In this document: positions 38,532-48,157 of the stretch, piece after piece | Numbering within the stretch: the first letter of the stretch is position 1 | Layout of the letters: every line of letters begins with the position of its first letter | NCBI GenBank assembly: GCA_016177735.1 | Contig: JACOUS010000020.1 | Span: 26,921-90,920 of the forward strand | DNA length: 64,000 nucleotides | DNA from: Ignavibacteriales bacterium | GTDB taxonomy: Bacteria > Bacteroidota > Ignavibacteria > Ignavibacteriales > Melioribacteraceae | Direction: 5' to 3' | The notes under the pieces: model-generated | The model's database searches: none | The model's input: the letters and a program-made list of their open reading frames with translations, nothing else | What the model was told of the DNA's origin: nothing | Made by a program: the position numbers and the translations under genes

Positions 38532-41500
38532 ATGAAGAATTTATTAAGGGCATTCTTTATCTCGACGGCTTTATTTGTGCAGCTCGTTGTTGCTCAAAAT
38601 CCGGATGCTGTTTTTCCTATTCCAAATAATTTCGGGCAAATCAACGAAGGTAACGTAAATATTTTTACCGGCGATGTGAATTTTTCCGTTCCGCTGGTAA
38701 CTGTTAAAGGAAGTAATTTAACATACGTACTAAGTCTGTTTTATAACAGCCGGTCAGTTTATGTGGATAATTTTTCGGGCTTTACGGATAATGCTGTTGG
38801 AGGTTTCGGATGGAAGCTGATGGATTATCCGAAAATGGTTTTAAATCAGGGCAGTTATTTTTTAGTTGACGGAACTGCATCATATCAACTCTATCAATCA
38901 TCATCTTCAAGCACACAATACAATTATTCTACCGGCGGCAAATATTATTTGTGGAAAATTCAAAGGAACGGTCCGGGCACCAGCAGCGATACATGGAAAC
39001 TTGTAAACGAAAACGGACAGACATTTTATTTTACCAATCCGGGAGTTGTTGCAGCCGGCAGTACAATTTGGAGTTTCGCAAAAACATCTTCCGCACAATG
39101 GGGAGATACACTCTACCTCGGTTATTCGGGAAACGGTGATCTCACAAGCATTTCAAATCTCTACGGAGAAAAATATACAATCAATTATTCGCAGATCGGT
39201 TCTTCAGTTAGAATAACCGGCATCACTTTAACAAGGAGTAATAAAACTATCTCGAAAGTTGTTCTTGAATATTCGCCAGTCAGCATATATCAAACAACAT
39301 ACAACATACTTTCGAAGATCAGAACAGACAAAGCCGTAGCGCCGATGAATTTATTTGCACCCGAAGCGCCGTCGATTGAATTCGGCTTGGTTCCGCAGTC
39401 TTTAAGCTGCTGGGCTGGAAATTATTCAACCGGCGTTAAATGGGGCGGTACTTCAGGCACATGGTACAACGATGCACCTTTGGTCATTACAAAAAAAGGT
39501 CAGTTGATAATCGGCAACGACACAATAAAAAATCCGGTTTATAACAACGGAGTTTTATCGTGGTCGAAAAAAGACGGTAACCCATCGCAAGGCTCTGTCA
39601 ATTTAATGTTCGGCAGCTCCGGCTCCTATTTTTGGGGGTCATCGATTATCAGAGTGCCGTGTTTTACCGGCTGGTATCAAACAAACAGCGGCGCTGTGGA
39701 TTACCGCGGTACAAGATCGCAGTCGCTTTACAACGCCGGTGCTGTAACCACAATTAATAACCCCGACGGAACAATTATTAATTACTGCTACGAAGAAAAT
39801 AAAATAAAAAATACATTGCTTGTTTATCCCGTTGTTCAATTTACAGTGAACGATGGTTACGATAACAGTTCCGGAAATGTGATTGATCCTTGCACATATA
39901 ATTCTCTACAATATGATTTCAGCAATGCCGTTTGGGATACAACACGAGTTTATGCACAGTACAATTCAGTTACTTTTTATCCCGGAGGCAAATTTAACGG
40001 CGGCTCGCACGATGATACACATCCTTTCGGAAATATCGAAAATTATTTCTTTAACGGAGCCGCCGCATCCGGTTTGAAATATCTGCCCGCTAATTATGAT
40101 CAAAATGTTGTTGCAAATTTGGCGGCAAGAGGGCTGCAGTATTTAACAAAGGTTAACAGCGATTCACTTATTCATGTTAATGATCAAGAAAATACATCCA
40201 CAACGGTTTACTGGCAAATCGGTTATACAATTACAGGTAATCAGCAGACTGCATATTCAAGAATTTCTAAGTCAGTAGAAAATCGTTTGGGAGTTCAATC
40301 GGTTAATAGTTACACCTACGATGATAATATCCATCTTGCAAGGAAGAGTTTTTCTTCAAGATATAATCCAAAAGTAAACTCTTCATCGCAATCGAAAGAT
40401 TCGGTAGTAACGGTTTATACATATGCTTTCGAAAAATATCCTTCACTTAATCCATCCGGTTTGAATCTTTTAACACCGATTGCCAAAACTGTTCAGGCAG
40501 TTCAAACAAATCAACAAGGCAATTGGGATACAACCTATTGCAAAGGAACTCAATGGACAATTTATGATGCAAGCGGTAACCCGAATGGGTCGAGCGGAAG
40601 CTGGGCAGAATGGCGTACGTATTTAATGAATAATCCTACAAATACAAATTCAGTGTTCTCTGCTACTCCCGATCCGAATTACTGGAACTTAACGGAAGAA
40701 ATTTCAAAAAGATCTGCCGGGGGTTCGGTTGCCGGGCTTAATGTAATTAACGGTTTACCTTTATATAAAACATATACCTTACAACAAATTGCCGATCTGC
40801 CGGTTGCAGCGTTTAATTATGCCAACCCATATTTAAACGAAGCATTCTATGCCGGGTTTGAAAAATATGAACAGCCTAATTCTTCAATTACGAGTCCGGT
40901 AACAATTATATCAACCGATGCACACACCGGGCAAAATTGTATTAGCGTTGCATCGTTTAATTACTCGGGCACAATTAACAAAACTGCGGGCGATTATCTT
41001 CTCGGTTTTTGGGTAAAGGTTAACAGCACTCAAACAATCACAGTGAGAATTGCTTCCGGCTCAACACAATTGTTACAGAAGAATTTCTCTGTAACATCCG
41101 GCGGATGGAAATACATTAACACTTCATTACCGTTAACAAATCCCGGTTCGATAAACAACATAACAATTACAATCTCTTCGAGCACAACATTTCTTATGGA
41201 TGATATCCGTTTCAGTCCGCTCAATTATTCTTTCACTGCAAATATTTACGATGCAAACAATTTGCAATTATCGGCAAATATTAACATCAACGGCGGAACA
41301 ACATTTAATATTCTTAACGCACAAGGCAAACCGATAGGTTTTGCCGGCCCGGATTCGGCAAGAACTTTTAGAAAGGTAACATACAATTACAATTCTCGTT
41401 CTGGCAATGAAGTTCTAAAAGATTCGAGCAAGTTCTCGCCGAAATATCCAAACCTTGCAATGACAGCGGCGGGCAAAACATCCGGCGTATGGGAAAATTT

Positions 41501-44500
41501 TATGTTTAGCAATTCGGTTTATTTCCCTCCGGCAAATTTGAACAACATGTCGATACAATCCGGCTTGCTCGTTTCCAACGGAACAACAACAACGCCGGCA
41601 TCAGCCGCGTACGCAAATTCCGTGAATGCATCAAACTTTATTATGAGTGTCGAAGTTATTCCGAATAATTTGCAAGCCGGTCAGGAAAGCGGCTTGCTGA
41701 TGCCAGCCGTTATTTCAAACGTTAATACAAATGTTCGGTTTGTAGTTACATCAAAAAGTTTCAAACTCTACTCGGATAATCGTTCGATAATTGATTCGGT
41801 ATCAATTGCAAAAATTCCATCCGTAACAACATTGGTAATGGAAGTTGTCAGCCAAAATTATCTTTACGTTTATGCTGATGGAAGACTATTGATCGGTTTG
41901 AAAGTAAACGGAACATTGAACAACGGTGCACCAAAAATTATTTCAACCAATCCGTACTGCAACTTCGATAATTTTATTTTGTCGATTGATCCGGTCAACT
42001 CTCTGATAACATTCGATGCGCAATACAGAACAAGACAATCTCTAATCAGAAAGAACGCGGCATCTGCAATTGTTAACGAAGAATTGTACGGCGGCGCGTT
42101 GAACTTACTTTGTGCAACGACACGTTCGGCAGTTGTAAATTCCAATCAAGTAAACCAAAACGGAGTAAGCGCCGGAATTGGTCTCCAGTACATTCCCGAA
42201 TTTGCCAAGTTTAATGCATCAAGAATGAATGTGGATACATCAAGCATTGTTGCAAAAGCATTCGGCTACGATAATCCGTATTCGTACTCGAACTTGTACG
42301 AAGCAACACCGCTTCTCACTATGAAATCGAGCGGAAGCGGCGGAACTTTTGCGGCAGACAGCAACGGAACGGATTATAATTACGGAAGCAACAATAGTTC
42401 TTCCGGTTATTCTCCGCACACTCTTCTTGCCGTTGATGAAATAAGTCCCGATAAAACAACCGCACAAAATTTACAGAACACACAAGGTTATTCTTTTTCG
42501 GATAATAGTTACTCTTCGAACGATACGATAATTCAAAAGGCGGCTTACGATAAGTTTATGAGAATAAACAACGCTTATCAGCCGAATTATTTCCCGGAAG
42601 GATTGAATCAAAAAAACTTTTATACTTCTTCAAAATATAATTTCGGAGGGAGTCTTTTATCATACAGAAATCCCGATGCCGGTACATCGCAATATATTTA
42701 TAATAAAACCGGCGGAATTTATTTTAGAATAGATTCAACCGGCTTGGCTGCTAATCCGAATATAATTGAATATTTGAGATACGATTCCTTCGGAAGGCTT
42801 TCGGAAATTGGAATATATAACCATCAATGGCAGCCGGATACGCTTCAAAAATATGCCGACTTGAACAGCTACCCTAATTGGCAATCCGTTTGGAAAAAGA
42901 AATATTTTTATAACGGGAACAATTCCTCGCCCAATATCGGGTCGCTTACCGGTGTTCAAACAAACAATGATAACAACAACAGTCCCGATGTTTACGAAAC
43001 AATCTCGTACGACATCAACGGGAATGTTGTCAAAAAAACTCAGAAGATTTATCAAACAGATACAACAACGTATGCAATAAAATATCAGTATGATCTGCTT
43101 CAAAATCTTGTACAATCAGATGATGGAAACGGTAACCCGACGGTCTTCACTTACAGCAATACCGGTGAACTTGAAAAAATCGGTACCGCTTCAAACCCGT
43201 CTTTGTATTCATCATATAGTTATCAGGATACAATTATTACTGCTTCTCTCAACAACGGAACATTGACGAGAACTTATGATCTTAATCCGGCTGGATGGAT
43301 TGACGGGATCGAAGATAATCTTTTAAAACTGACTTACACATACACTCACGGCGGTTTGGACGGTGCGGGTTATTACACCGGTTTAGTTGCGTCTTCAACA
43401 ACACAATCCAAATGGCAAGGCGGTCCGCCCTCTTTCCAATACAAATACAAATATGATCCATTCGGAAGAATAATTGCCGGGTACATTGTCGAAACGGATC
43501 AAAACGATCTCAACTATGCAGAGTATGATGATAACGGAAACATCTCGGTACTCCAAAGATGGAAAGATAAAACTCTCTACTGGGCAAGTTATCTTTCCAA
43601 CGGTGATCATCTTCAGATGGTACGTATTGATAGTCTTAATAATGTTGATACTGTTCATAACGGAAGAAACCAATTCTACGGCGTAGCTATCGATAACACC
43701 AATAACAAACTTTATTGGGGAGATGAAAACTTTAAAATACAGAGAGCAAATCTTGACGGTACAAACGCACAAATTCTTCCGATAAATCTTTCATATTCAC
43801 CGCGCGGTCTTGCGCTGGATTTAACACATAACAAACTTTATTGGGCTCTTCCGAATTACGGTTCCGTAATGTGGTCGAATCTTGACGGCACAAACTGGAA
43901 TTATTTGTTCACTAACAACGGAAGCCCGCAAAATATTGCAGTAGATCCGCAAGATGGAAAAATCTTTTGGCCCGACGGACAGTTTTGGAGCCAGAGTTCA
44001 CCCGTTACTATTAAGAAAGCAAACCTCGACGGGACAAGCATCCAAACAATAATTACTTTTCCGTACAGTTCGACATACGATCCGAGAATTTCCGGCTTCG
44101 ATATCGACACAATGCGGAACAGAATTTATTGGTCAACGAAAACAAAAATCCAAAGCGCAAATTTGGATGGAAGTAATATTAAAAATGTTTACGCCGGCGG
44201 AACAAATATCCAGCAAATTTCTCTCGATATTTTTAACAAGCAAGTTTTCTGGACCGACGGCACGGCAATTAATAAAATTAATTTTGACAGCACCGGTTTT
44301 TCAACTGTCAAAAGCGGGCTTACAAACCCAACATGGATTGCACAAAACTTGCGAACCAATATTTATAATTATGTTAACGCTACAAACAAAGTTTCCGGCA
44401 CATTAGGGCAAACGAATACAATCGGATACGATCCATCGGGATATATAACTTCTTCATCTCAAGAAGGAATCAATTCTATTTCGTACGATTCGTTCACAAA

Positions 44501-45764
44501 CCAGCCGGCAAGCATAAACAAATCCGGCATCGTTTATAATTTCCTTTATAATTCCGAAGGGCAAAGAATTCTCAAGCAATCCGGAAATAATTCCACACTT
44601 AACGTAATCGGTTTGAGCAGTTTCCCGGTAATGTCCAAAATAAAAACCGGCGGTTCTACTATAACTATTTCTTACATCTACGGTTTGAACGGGTTGATTG
44701 CGTTAAAGTATAATGGAAGTGTCTATTATGTTCTCACCGACAATCTGAATTCAACAAGAGTTATTACCGATCAGAACAACAATCAGGTTGCATACTTCAA
44801 TTATTCACCGTTTGGAGAATTGATGCCCGATGCAACGAGAATTTCTTCAACAGCTCCGCCGGTCAATTTTCTTTTTACGGGCAAGGAATTCGACGGCGAA
44901 ACCGGTTTGTACAACTTCAACGTAAGGTTTTACAATCCGAACATCGGGCGTTTCTATTCTCCCGATCCGGCAAACCAGTATCCAAGCCCGTATGTATATG
45001 TCGGCAACAATCCAGTTTCAAATATCGATGTCTCCGGTTCGTGGGGCTTTTTGAGTGTACTCGGTTACATTGGAGGTACGGCTGTTGCAGTTGTTGGTGT
45101 TGTGACCCTTCAGCCTGAACTTGTTGTTGCCGGATTAGTGATATCGCAAGCATCATTTATAGCCGGTGAAACAACCGAGTTGTACAACACGCGTACCGAA
45201 ACAATAGCCGAGGTTATTGATCGTTCTGCGTGGAAAGAAACGCCGATATCGAGTTCTGAGAAAGATCAGAGAGCACCTATCAACGGCATGAATGCATGGA
45301 AGTATGATGATCAAGTTAGAGATCAACTCAATATGAATCCCGGTCAACTTTCATACACAACCATACTCGATGCCGGGTTCAACGGTACACTTGATGACGG
45401 ACGATATATTTATGTTTATCGCAAAAGTGATAACAGAATAATAATGAGAAAATATGATAGGGATAATTCAACTTACCGGCAAAGTTATAACTATAGAAAA
45501 AACGGGCAAGAGTATCTTCATGTTCGTCATTCACAATTAAACGGCGGGTGGGACCCGGTTTGGGCAGCCGGAGAAATGAGAGTAGAAAACAATATGATTA
45601 CTATTGCTAATAACGAATCGGGACATTTTAAACCCGATCAATCAACTTTAGAGTATGTTAAAAAGACTCTCCGCGTTTGGAAAATACCGGTTTACTCCGG
45701 TGCGCATTTTGGAAATTTCAAAAATAATTCTGCGGCTGACCGCGCATTAAAAGATGAACTGTAA
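38532..45764 (+). CDS. giant secreted Rhs/YD-repeat protein with YWTD propeller insert
   Basis: The 2410-residue protein starts with a signal peptide (MKNLLRAFFISTALFVQLVVA). The N-terminal shell has GDVNFSVPLVTVKG near residue 50 and then long Ser/Thr/Asn-rich beta regions. A carbohydrate-binding-like sandwich lies at about 780-900 (TDAHTGQNCISVASFNYSG to FLMDDIRFSPLN). YD repeats begin near 1490 (YDINGNVVKK, YQYDLLQNLVQSDDGNG). From about 1720 to 1930 there are LDL-receptor-type YWTD blades (NKLYWGDENFKIQRANLDGT, NKLYWALPNYG, NRIYWSTKTKIQSANLDGS). Rhs repeats resume, and the core ends YNPNIGRFYSPDPANQYPSPYVYVGNNPVS in shortened form RFYSPDPANQYPSPY near 2140. A hydrophobic stretch (2172-2212) and a variable C-terminal domain of about 200 residues follow, with NNESGHFKPDQSTLEY. 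There is no immunity-like gene downstream. Confidence 0.88.
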   Translation: MKNLLRAFFISTALFVQLVVAQNPDAVFPIPNNFGQINEGNVNIFTGDVNFSVPLVTVKGSNLTYVLSLFYNSRSVYVDNFSGFTDNAVGGFGWKLMDYPKMVLNQGSYFLVDGTASYQLYQSSSSSTQYNYSTGGKYYLWKIQRNGPGTSSDTWKLVNENGQTFYFTNPGVVAAGSTIWSFAKTSSAQWGDTLYLGYSGNGDLTSISNLYGEKYTINYSQIGSSVRITGITLTRSNKTISKVVLEYSPVSIYQTTYNILSKIRTDKAVAPMNLFAPEAPSIEFGLVPQSLSCWAGNYSTGVKWGGTSGTWYNDAPLVITKKGQLIIGNDTIKNPVYNNGVLSWSKKDGNPSQGSVNLMFGSSGSYFWGSSIIRVPCFTGWYQTNSGAVDYRGTRSQSLYNAGAVTTINNPDGTIINYCYEENKIKNTLLVYPVVQFTVNDGYDNSSGNVIDPCTYNSLQYDFSNAVWDTTRVYAQYNSVTFYPGGKFNGGSHDDTHPFGNIENYFFNGAAASGLKYLPANYDQNVVANLAARGLQYLTKVNSDSLIHVNDQENTSTTVYWQIGYTITGNQQTAYSRISKSVENRLGVQSVNSYTYDDNIHLARKSFSSRYNPKVNSSSQSKDSVVTVYTYAFEKYPSLNPSGLNLLTPIAKTVQAVQTNQQGNWDTTYCKGTQWTIYDASGNPNGSSGSWAEWRTYLMNNPTNTNSVFSATPDPNYWNLTEEISKRSAGGSVAGLNVINGLPLYKTYTLQQIADLPVAAFNYANPYLNEAFYAGFEKYEQPNSSITSPVTIISTDAHTGQNCISVASFNYSGTINKTAGDYLLGFWVKVNSTQTITVRIASGSTQLLQKNFSVTSGGWKYINTSLPLTNPGSINNITITISSSTTFLMDDIRFSPLNYSFTANIYDANNLQLSANININGGTTFNILNAQGKPIGFAGPDSARTFRKVTYNYNSRSGNEVLKDSSKFSPKYPNLAMTAAGKTSGVWENFMFSNSVYFPPANLNNMSIQSGLLVSNGTTTTPASAAYANSVNASNFIMSVEVIPNNLQAGQESGLLMPAVISNVNTNVRFVVTSKSFKLYSDNRSIIDSVSIAKIPSVTTLVMEVVSQNYLYVYADGRLLIGLKVNGTLNNGAPKIISTNPYCNFDNFILSIDPVNSLITFDAQYRTRQSLIRKNAASAIVNEELYGGALNLLCATTRSAVVNSNQVNQNGVSAGIGLQYIPEFAKFNASRMNVDTSSIVAKAFGYDNPYSYSNLYEATPLLTMKSSGSGGTFAADSNGTDYNYGSNNSSSGYSPHTLLAVDEISPDKTTAQNLQNTQGYSFSDNSYSSNDTIIQKAAYDKFMRINNAYQPNYFPEGLNQKNFYTSSKYNFGGSLLSYRNPDAGTSQYIYNKTGGIYFRIDSTGLAANPNIIEYLRYDSFGRLSEIGIYNHQWQPDTLQKYADLNSYPNWQSVWKKKYFYNGNNSSPNIGSLTGVQTNNDNNNSPDVYETISYDINGNVVKKTQKIYQTDTTTYAIKYQYDLLQNLVQSDDGNGNPTVFTYSNTGELEKIGTASNPSLYSSYSYQDTIITASLNNGTLTRTYDLNPAGWIDGIEDNLLKLTYTYTHGGLDGAGYYTGLVASSTTQSKWQGGPPSFQYKYKYDPFGRIIAGYIVETDQNDLNYAEYDDNGNISVLQRWKDKTLYWASYLSNGDHLQMVRIDSLNNVDTVHNGRNQFYGVAIDNTNNKLYWGDENFKIQRANLDGTNAQILPINLSYSPRGLALDLTHNKLYWALPNYGSVMWSNLDGTNWNYLFTNNGSPQNIAVDPQDGKIFWPDGQFWSQSSPVTIKKANLDGTSIQTIITFPYSSTYDPRISGFDIDTMRNRIYWSTKTKIQSANLDGSNIKNVYAGGTNIQQISLDIFNKQVFWTDGTAINKINFDSTGFSTVKSGLTNPTWIAQNLRTNIYNYVNATNKVSGTLGQTNTIGYDPSGYITSSSQEGINSISYDSFTNQPASINKSGIVYNFLYNSEGQRILKQSGNNSTLNVIGLSSFPVMSKIKTGGSTITISYIYGLNGLIALKYNGSVYYVLTDNLNSTRVITDQNNNQVAYFNYSPFGELMPDATRISSTAPPVNFLFTGKEFDGETGLYNFNVRFYNPNIGRFYSPDPANQYPSPYVYVGNNPVSNIDVSGSWGFLSVLGYIGGTAVAVVGVVTLQPELVVAGLVISQASFIAGETTELYNTRTETIAEVIDRSAWKETPISSSEKDQRAPINGMNAWKYDDQVRDQLNMNPGQLSYTTILDAGFNGTLDDGRYIYVYRKSDNRIIMRKYDRDNSTYRQSYNYRKNGQEYLHVRHSQLNGGWDPVWAAGEMRVENNMITIANNESGHFKPDQSTLEYVKKTLRVWKIPVYSGAHFGNFKNNSAADRALKDEL

Positions 45765-45776
45765 AAAGGTAGGAAT

Positions 45777-45810
45777 AAAAATCTCTCCCGTTAATTCGGG
45801 AGAGATTTTT
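45777..45810. terminator. bidirectional terminator between the Rhs gene and nfu
   Basis: AAAAATCTCTCCCG (45777-45790) pairs perfectly with CGGGAGAGATTTTT (45797-45810), with A- and T-runs at both ends. Confidence 0.9.
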
Positions 45811-45827
45811 AAAAACACAAAATGGTA

Positions 45828-46370
45828 TTATGCAGAAACAACTTCGATAGGCTGATTCATTTCGCGGCGCAGCAAATTTTCAATTGCAACAAGTGTTCCG
45901 CGTATTGAACTCGGACAACTTCCGCAAGCGCCTTGATAACGGATTTTAAGAATGTAGCCGTCCAAGCCCATAACTTGCAAACCGCCGCCGTCCCCGGCAA
46001 GTGCGGGACGCACGCGCATATCAAGTATCTCGTTAATTTTTTTGAGAAGCGCCGTTTCTTCTTCCTTGCTTACAACAAGTTCCGTTTCCGGCGGAATTAT
46101 TGATTTGTCGAAATTTTTTATAAACTCAACAAACGGACGCTGAATTTGTCCCCACTGAGTTGACGGTTCTTTTTCTATTGTGATAAATTTATCCATATAG
46201 AAAACCGAAACCACGCCCTGAATTTCAAAAACACCTTTTGCAAGCGGATCGTTTTGAGCTTCTTCTTTGCTCTGAAAATTTCTTGTTTCCCTATTCAATA
46301 ATTTTTCGTTGAGAATGAATTTTAACGCTTGTGGATTGGGCGTTAAATCAACGTCTTGTACTGCTAACAT
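45828..46370 (-). CDS. Nfu/NifU-type Fe-S cluster scaffold protein
   Basis: The 180-residue protein has an N-terminal Nfu domain (residues 1-85: TPNPQALKFILNEKLL, IQGVVSVFYMDKFITIEK) and a C-terminal NifU domain (about 105-178: INEILDMRVRPALAGDGGG). The cluster-binding CxxC is Cys149-Cys152 in GACGSCPSSIRGTL. Nfu proteins carry assembled Fe-S clusters to target enzymes. Window candidates that need clusters include IspG and the KamA-type protein. It is monocistronic and convergent with the Rhs gene. Confidence 0.93.
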   Translation of the reverse strand: MLAVQDVDLTPNPQALKFILNEKLLNRETRNFQSKEEAQNDPLAKGVFEIQGVVSVFYMDKFITIEKEPSTQWGQIQRPFVEFIKNFDKSIIPPETELVVSKEEETALLKKINEILDMRVRPALAGDGGGLQVMGLDGYILKIRYQGACGSCPSSIRGTLVAIENLLRREMNQPIEVVSA

Positions 46371-46489
46371 GTTTACTCCTTTAGCTCTCTAAACCAAAAT
46401 TTTTTATCGATAGTTCTTTTACAATACAACAATATCAAAATTGGGTGTTGGATTCAAGCTGATAAATTTCTCCACATTAAAATTTAAAA

Positions 46490-47071
46490 TTAGAGAAACT
46501 GACATGTTAGGATACAAATAAAATGATTTTGTTCGGGATAAATTCTTTCATCCAAAACTGAATAAGGTTTTCCGTTGGCATGTTGATCTGCCCTTCGGTA
46601 TGCAATTCGCATTGCTTGCGGACGACTTGTTCCTTCACCTCTTGCTTTGAATGTTTGTCCGATTTCTTCAATGGAATCCTTAGGAACAAAATTTTCATCG
46701 CGCATTTCTCTGCCCGGAAATTTTACAGTCACATCAATTCTGCCTTGCCGCATCGAACCGGTAAAATATAAAAACCACTGTCCGGGACCGAGATGCGAAT
46801 TGCCGCCGGTTTGCGGAAATGTTGGTCCGGGTTTGTTCGTTGTTTGGTTGTATGTATTTAAACTTAACTGCATGTTCCCGGTGAAAGATGTTTCAATAGA
46901 AACCTCCCCGGCTGTCGAGAGATAAAAGTACGGTTCAATTTTTTCGCTGTGACCGGAAGCGGTTAAGAAGTAGTAGCCTTTCACTACTCCGCGGTCGGTT
47001 AATTCGTCATCTTGAAATGTTTCGATGACATCAAGAGAACCATCATTGTTAAAATTGATTTCGCTTTTCAT
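46490..47071 (-). CDS. hypothetical beta-rich protein
   Basis: I do not recognise the family. The 193-residue protein lacks a signal peptide. It is preceded by AGGAGGGTCTCAATT, a strong ribosome site, itself just after a TTCTGCC/GGCAGAA hairpin in the mRNA. The middle part is beta-rich (EPYFYLSTAGEVSIETSF, LGPGQWFLYFTGSMRQGRID), and the C-terminal half is more charged (QAMRIAYRRADQHANGKP). The middle resembles a pre-peptidase or lectin-type sandwich, without proof. Confidence 0.65.
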   Translation of the reverse strand: MKSEINFNNDGSLDVIETFQDDELTDRGVVKGYYFLTASGHSEKIEPYFYLSTAGEVSIETSFTGNMQLSLNTYNQTTNKPGPTFPQTGGNSHLGPGQWFLYFTGSMRQGRIDVTVKFPGREMRDENFVPKDSIEEIGQTFKARGEGTSRPQAMRIAYRRADQHANGKPYSVLDERIYPEQNHFICILTCQFL

Positions 47072-47086
47072 AATTGAGACCCTCCT

Positions 47087-47108
47087 TTTCTGCCTTCGGC
47101 AGAAAAAT
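47087..47108 (-). promoter_or_regulatory. 5'UTR hairpin next to the ribosome site of 46490-47071
   Basis: On the minus strand TTTTCTGCC and GGCAGAAAA form a short hairpin that ends directly at the AGGAGGG ribosome site. It may expose or stabilise the site, or be a leftover terminator. Confidence 0.35.
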
Positions 47109-47110
47109 TA

Positions 47111-47320
47111 TTAATTATAAATTTGGAATTTAGCCCTCAGCAATGAATTGGAATTTGAACTGCTGTTACCAGCGAGTGTATATGAAACTACTTTTCGTAA
47201 TTGCGGATTGAACAAAATATGTGCGGGAACAGACTTTGGGATATGAACAATCAGAACATAGCGAATGAATTTGAGGTTGTCAATAAATGTAAATGCCGCC
47301 GGTGCAAAAATTATTTTGCG
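47111..47320 (-). pseudogene. possible coding remnant (about 69 open codons, no start)
   Basis: The 313-base gap at 47072-47384 holds one open stretch that reads like protein: FTFIDNLKFIRYVLIVHIP, then AHILFNPQLRKVVSYTLAGN. It runs from a TAA at 47321-47323 to a TAA at 47111-47113 with no ATG, GTG or good TTG. It may be the tail of a lost gene. Low confidence. Confidence 0.25.
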
Positions 47321-47384
47321 TTATCTATTAACAGAACTACCTCAGCTTCGCTCCACCGGCTAAAATAAGTCTGCCACGGATCAA

Positions 47385-48011
47385 TCAAAATTCAAATTCT
47401 ATCTCAACGGGTATGGTTACATCGGCAGTGGTTGTTTTGCCGTCAACATCTATATATCCCGAATAAAAACTACACGTCAAATAATATCTCTTTCCTTTTT
47501 CACCGCCAATATGCAGATCCTTGTTTATGATAAAATAAATATCGGAATGTTGTCTTTCTCCCCAGGAAGTAACGCCGGCTACATCTTTCGAATTATCGAA
47601 GGTCAGGTCTTCCGTTTTTACGATTCTCCCATTTGCTTCTTTTACATAGATTAATTGTTTGTCATCAGTGTAGTAGATGTAATATTCAGTCATATCAGAA
47701 TATTCAACTTGAATAGCATACAAAGTTTTCCATTTATAGGTAACGTCACTGTTCAAAACAATATCGACTCTTAAATATTCATCATCATAACATGCAGTCA
47801 CTGAAGATATCTCGCATTCTGCGAGTCCGTATTGATTATCATAATCGTTAGATTCTTCTGCTGGGGAAATTATCCATTGATCGGGATTGTACGTATCATG
47901 GGTATTATAAACATATGAAGCTGTACGATGCACAATGTTTTGTGCATGAATCCCATTAGTTACAGATAGCAGAGATACGAAGACAAAAAAAGAAATTATA
48001 TTTTCTTTCAT
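47385..48011 (-). CDS. secreted hypothetical protein
   Basis: The 208-residue protein has a signal peptide (MKENIISFFVFVSLLSVTNG, cleavage near IHAQ). The mature part is acidic and Tyr-rich (SPAEESNDYDNQYG, YSDMTEYYIYYTDDKQLIYV), with a beta-strand pattern ending TADVTIPVEIEFEF. The closing aromatic residue fits a secreted or outer-membrane beta protein. I do not recognise a family. It is flanked by gaps of over 145 bases and looks monocistronic. Confidence 0.65.
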   Translation of the reverse strand: MKENIISFFVFVSLLSVTNGIHAQNIVHRTASYVYNTHDTYNPDQWIISPAEESNDYDNQYGLAECEISSVTACYDDEYLRVDIVLNSDVTYKWKTLYAIQVEYSDMTEYYIYYTDDKQLIYVKEANGRIVKTEDLTFDNSKDVAGVTSWGERQHSDIYFIINKDLHIGGEKGKRYYLTCSFYSGYIDVDGKTTTADVTIPVEIEFEF

Positions 48012-48157
48012 TGCGCCCTCTCTTATTTAAGGATGATTTTATTTCCATAGATTTCTAACATTAAGATGATTAGAATGAAGATTGACGGAAAAATCTCGTT
48101 AAATTTTTTATCCGGAGAGGAACTAAATTAACTGAAGAGCATCATTACAAAAAGAAA

